Origin: Rhizobium sp. 16-488-2b
GTDB taxonomy: Bacteria; Pseudomonadota; Alphaproteobacteria; Rhizobiales; Rhizobiaceae
Assembly (NCBI RefSeq): GCF_017741815.1
Contig: NZ_JAGHMF010000034.1
Location: forward strand, 1 to 64,000
Length of the DNA stretch: 64,000 bases
Direction: 5' to 3'
Below the pieces are notes generated by a model. It did not search any database. It worked only from the letters and a program-made list of their open reading frames with translations, and was not told the DNA's origin. Numbering within the stretch: the first letter of the stretch is position 1; the number at the start of each line of letters is the position of its first letter. This document shows, piece after piece, positions 62,186 through 64,000 of this stretch. Made by a program: the position numbers and the translations under genes.

Positions 62186-62950
62186 TCAAGGGCGATCAAA
62201 GCCACCGTGGCGGATCACGGTGTTTCCCCTCGGGCCGCGTGTGACCGAAGCGCCCGCGCACCGCTCGTCATTGCAGCCGCCGATCGCGGCCTTGCCGCCG
62301 CCGCGCGGGCCGTGGGTGACCGCGGCACCGCCGCAATTGCCATCCTGGCAACCGCCCGCGACGTGCCGTCCGCCGCCGCGCGGTCCGTGCGTAACAGCAG
62401 CGGCATCGCAGCCATTGTCGTTACAGCCGACGGCGACGGAGCGGGAATAGCCGCCATAGTAGCGGTTCCAGTGGCCGTACCACGGCTGCGCATGATAGTG
62501 GGCATCCCAATAGGCCACCGTGAAGGCGACCGTGGCGATGCCCACCGCCGGCACGACGGCTGCCGTCAGCACGGTCGGCTGCCCCTTATAGATCACCTGC
62601 ACATAGCTGGCGGCGACCCAGCCGCGATAGCCGCCCCAGCCGATGTCGCACCACGACTGATCGGCGATGCATCCATAGACGGATAGCGACGCACTGCGGG
62701 GCAGCACACTGACGACAGGATAGCGCGTGCTGGGGCCGGCGCGCAGATTGACGTCGGAAAGCGCTATGCCACCAGTCGCCGCGAAGCTCTTGGTCACGCC
62801 GCCAAAGCAGATCAAGAACAGGAAGCTGATGGATAGCACGGCGATCAGCAAGCCATCCCGGACCCAGCCGGCCACTCGGTGGAGTTTGGCGGCGTGCGCG
62901 CCGGCCGTGGCAGCGGCGGTATGGCTGCCTTTACGTTGAACCGCATTCAT
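62186..62950 (-). CDS. SH3-domain protein with three C-terminal Cys-rich 25-residue repeats
   Basis: A 254-residue envelope protein. A basic N-terminus precedes a membrane or signal segment (about 34-58). A bacterial SH3 domain follows (about 63-122) with LSDVNLRAGPSTRYPVVSVL, CDIGWGGYRGWVAASYV and paired Cys94/Cys101. A second hydrophobic stretch lies at 125-147, then a Tyr/His/Trp-rich linker. The tail carries three tandem 25-residue repeats, each with C-x4-C (176/181, 201/206, 226/231) and then VTHGPRGGG-like sequence. Bacterial SH3 domains often bind peptidoglycan. Secretion and the even cysteine number suggest disulfides, but metal binding is also possible. Function is unknown. Confidence 0.8.
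   Translation of the reverse strand: MNAVQRKGSHTAAATAGAHAAKLHRVAGWVRDGLLIAVLSISFLFLICFGGVTKSFAATGGIALSDVNLRAGPSTRYPVVSVLPRSASLSVYGCIADQSWCDIGWGGYRGWVAASYVQVIYKGQPTVLTAAVVPAVGIATVAFTVAYWDAHYHAQPWYGHWNRYYGGYSRSVAVGCNDNGCDAAAVTHGPRGGGRHVAGGCQDGNCGGAAVTHGPRGGGKAAIGGCNDERCAGASVTRGPRGNTVIRHGGFDRP
62207..62431 (-). repeat. Three tandem 75-bp coding repeats
   Basis: The segment encodes residues 174-248 of the SH3 protein as three 25-codon units with conserved GC-x4-C and THGPRGGG. The first two units are nearly identical in their second half; the third is diverged and ends the protein. Confidence 0.85.
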
Positions 62951-63089
62951 TGGTGGATACCTTTCTCTGATGAGCCACGGTATCGAAGATGCGGGTCGAT
63001 CTTTGATGCGCTATTGCAGATTTGCTTCCAAACATTACAGCCGGGCATCGCGGTAGATACGGCGTTTGAACGCGCCGTCCGTTGCGGCG

Positions 63090-63107
63090 GTAACAAACCG
63101 TAACAAT
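63090..63107 (+). promoter_or_regulatory. Tandem GTAACAA box between SH3 and DUF3313 genes
   Basis: GTAACAA at 63090-63096 and 63100-63106, offset exactly 10 bp. Aligned with the minus-strand box at 62111-62129 it gives the shared pattern GYAACAAAYYGYAACAA. It sits 95 nt before the rightward lipoprotein gene and 140 nt before the leftward SH3 gene, and may serve both. Confidence 0.6.
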
Positions 63108-63201
63108 TCGGAAATACCGGAGCAAACTCGGGGGCGCCTCTTGCCGGGCGCTGCCAGTTTGGATCCGTCCGCCGGCTTCTTTCCCCTGTCATGAGTGGAG
63201 C

Positions 63202-63903
63202 ATGATCGCATTGCAGTGCAGAACGGGTGTTTTTACTCGACTAATGGTACTCGCGGCGGTTCTCTGCCTGGGCGCATCCTGCGCGACAAAGCCTGCCCGC
63301 TATCAGGATTTGGCCTCCAGTGCGCAACTGCGGGTCAATGGCGACAACGCGGATGGCCGCGTGCCTTTCAATACGGCGATCGAGCCGTCAGCGCTGAAAG
63401 CGTACACGTTCGTGACCCTCGATCCCGTCAGGATCTATCGCGGCAAGGACGGTCAGTTCGGAACGCTGTCAGAGGATGCAAAGAACGACCTTGCTCGTCA
63501 TGCGGAAGTCCGCTTCAGAGCCGAACTCGCGCGACGCGGATTGCTCGCAGCTGCCGTCGGGCCACGAACACTGCGCTTGAAAATCACATTGACCGGCGTA
63601 GAGACGAATGTGCCCGTACTTGGTACTTCAACGAAGGTGACACCGGTGGGTTTCGCACTCAGTGGCCTTCGAAGTGTTCGTGACAAGGAAGGCCGTTTTA
63701 CGGGCGCGGTCATTTATGCCGGGGAACTTTTCGATGCGGCGAGCGGAAGGCTGGTTTATGCGTTTGTGACGCGGCAATATCCCAATGCGCTTAACATACC
63801 GGCCGGCATCCTGCCTCTCGATGCGGCCTTGGCTGGTCTTGATCGTGGAGCAACCGTCACGGCTTCTTCGTTGCAATCCATGATGTCGGGTGCGAGCCGG
63901 TGA
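63202..63903 (+). CDS. DUF3313 family lipoprotein
   Basis: A 233-residue envelope lipoprotein. The signal segment MVLAAVLCLGASC ends in a lipobox with Cys27. The mature part starts ATKPARYQDLASSAQLR and contains FVTLDPVRIYRG, LARHAEVRFRAELARRGL, LRLKITLTGVETNVPV and GAVIYAGELFDAASGRLVYAFVTRQYP, which match DUF3313. Function of the family is unknown. ATG 63202 has GTGGAG just upstream; a second ATG at 63244 would still give a lipoprotein signal. The last 97 nt of the window after it show no feature. Confidence 0.85.
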   Translation: MIALQCRTGVFTRLMVLAAVLCLGASCATKPARYQDLASSAQLRVNGDNADGRVPFNTAIEPSALKAYTFVTLDPVRIYRGKDGQFGTLSEDAKNDLARHAEVRFRAELARRGLLAAAVGPRTLRLKITLTGVETNVPVLGTSTKVTPVGFALSGLRSVRDKEGRFTGAVIYAGELFDAASGRLVYAFVTRQYPNALNIPAGILPLDAALAGLDRGATVTASSLQSMMSGASR

Positions 63904-64000
63904 GCGATGCTCCTCAGGTTGCTAACCGAGTTGCGGGAGATCGCCTTCGCCAAGATGCCTGCCGGATTGCTGAATTCTGCCGCGGCTCGACCGTTAGATG

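Noticed and set aside
1..64000. CRISPR arrays, tRNA or rRNA genes, insertion sequences, prophage
   Set aside because: No regularly spaced repeats, no recognisable structural RNA and no transposase or phage proteins were found on reading both strands; small RNAs without sequence hallmarks could be missed.

Overview
The window reads as one stretch of an alphaproteobacterial genome, most likely Rhizobiaceae (Rhizobium/Agrobacterium/Sinorhizobium group). The reasons are high GC, dense co-oriented operons with 4-nt start/stop overlaps, the number of ABC uptake systems, and homologues of rhizobial catabolic genes (MocD/MocE type, ribitol dehydrogenase). Almost every gene serves nutrient capture, so it looks like an accessory catabolic and iron-uptake region of a large plasmid, chromid or second chromosome. 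I saw no rRNA, tRNA, CRISPR array, phage or transposase.

Layout. (1) 1-1.9 kb: an iron-type binding protein and a FecCD permease that is cut short near a perfect 40-bp palindrome at the window edge. (2) 2.2-10.4 kb: an enolase-superfamily dehydratase, a DHDPS-family lyase and a GntR regulator, divergent from a complete five-gene family-5 (Opp/Dpp type) ABC importer. This is probably uptake and breakdown of a sugar acid or its conjugate. (3) 10.5-24.7 kb: two siderophore systems. One is receptor-esterase-ATPase-binding protein-fused permease (fhuA-x-CDB order). The other is FecI-FecR-STN receptor-binding protein-fused permease and has no ATPase of its own. (4) 25-32 kb: a LacI regulator, GatZ-family protein, PfkB kinase and ribose-type ABC transporter, a ketohexose/hexitol locus of the tagatose-6-phosphate kind. 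(5) 32.5-50.5 kb: the most unusual region. It holds a MocD-like di-iron membrane oxygenase, a MocE-like Rieske ferredoxin, a MocF-like ferredoxin reductase, MocA- and MocC-like cyclitol/sugar enzymes, two ABC transporters, a DUF4432 mutarotase-like protein, PurU and a divergent PanB homologue. I read it as import and oxidative O-demethylation of a methoxylated cyclitol or sugar, with one-carbon handling built in. (6) 50.7-57.6 kb: a ribitol locus (LacI, XylF-like binding protein, ATPase, permease, ribitol 2-dehydrogenase, ribulokinase). (7) 57.6-64 kb: an RND efflux pair, an SH3 protein with a 25-residue Cys repeat and a DUF3313 lipoprotein, tied together by the same tandem 10-bp-spaced promoter motif.

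Recurring themes are LacI regulators next to palindromic promoter regions, strong hairpins just after three solute-binding-protein genes (probably to raise binding-protein levels over membrane subunits), twin-arginine signals on many secreted proteins including FecR, and an ABC importer whose two ATPases have complementary degenerate sites.
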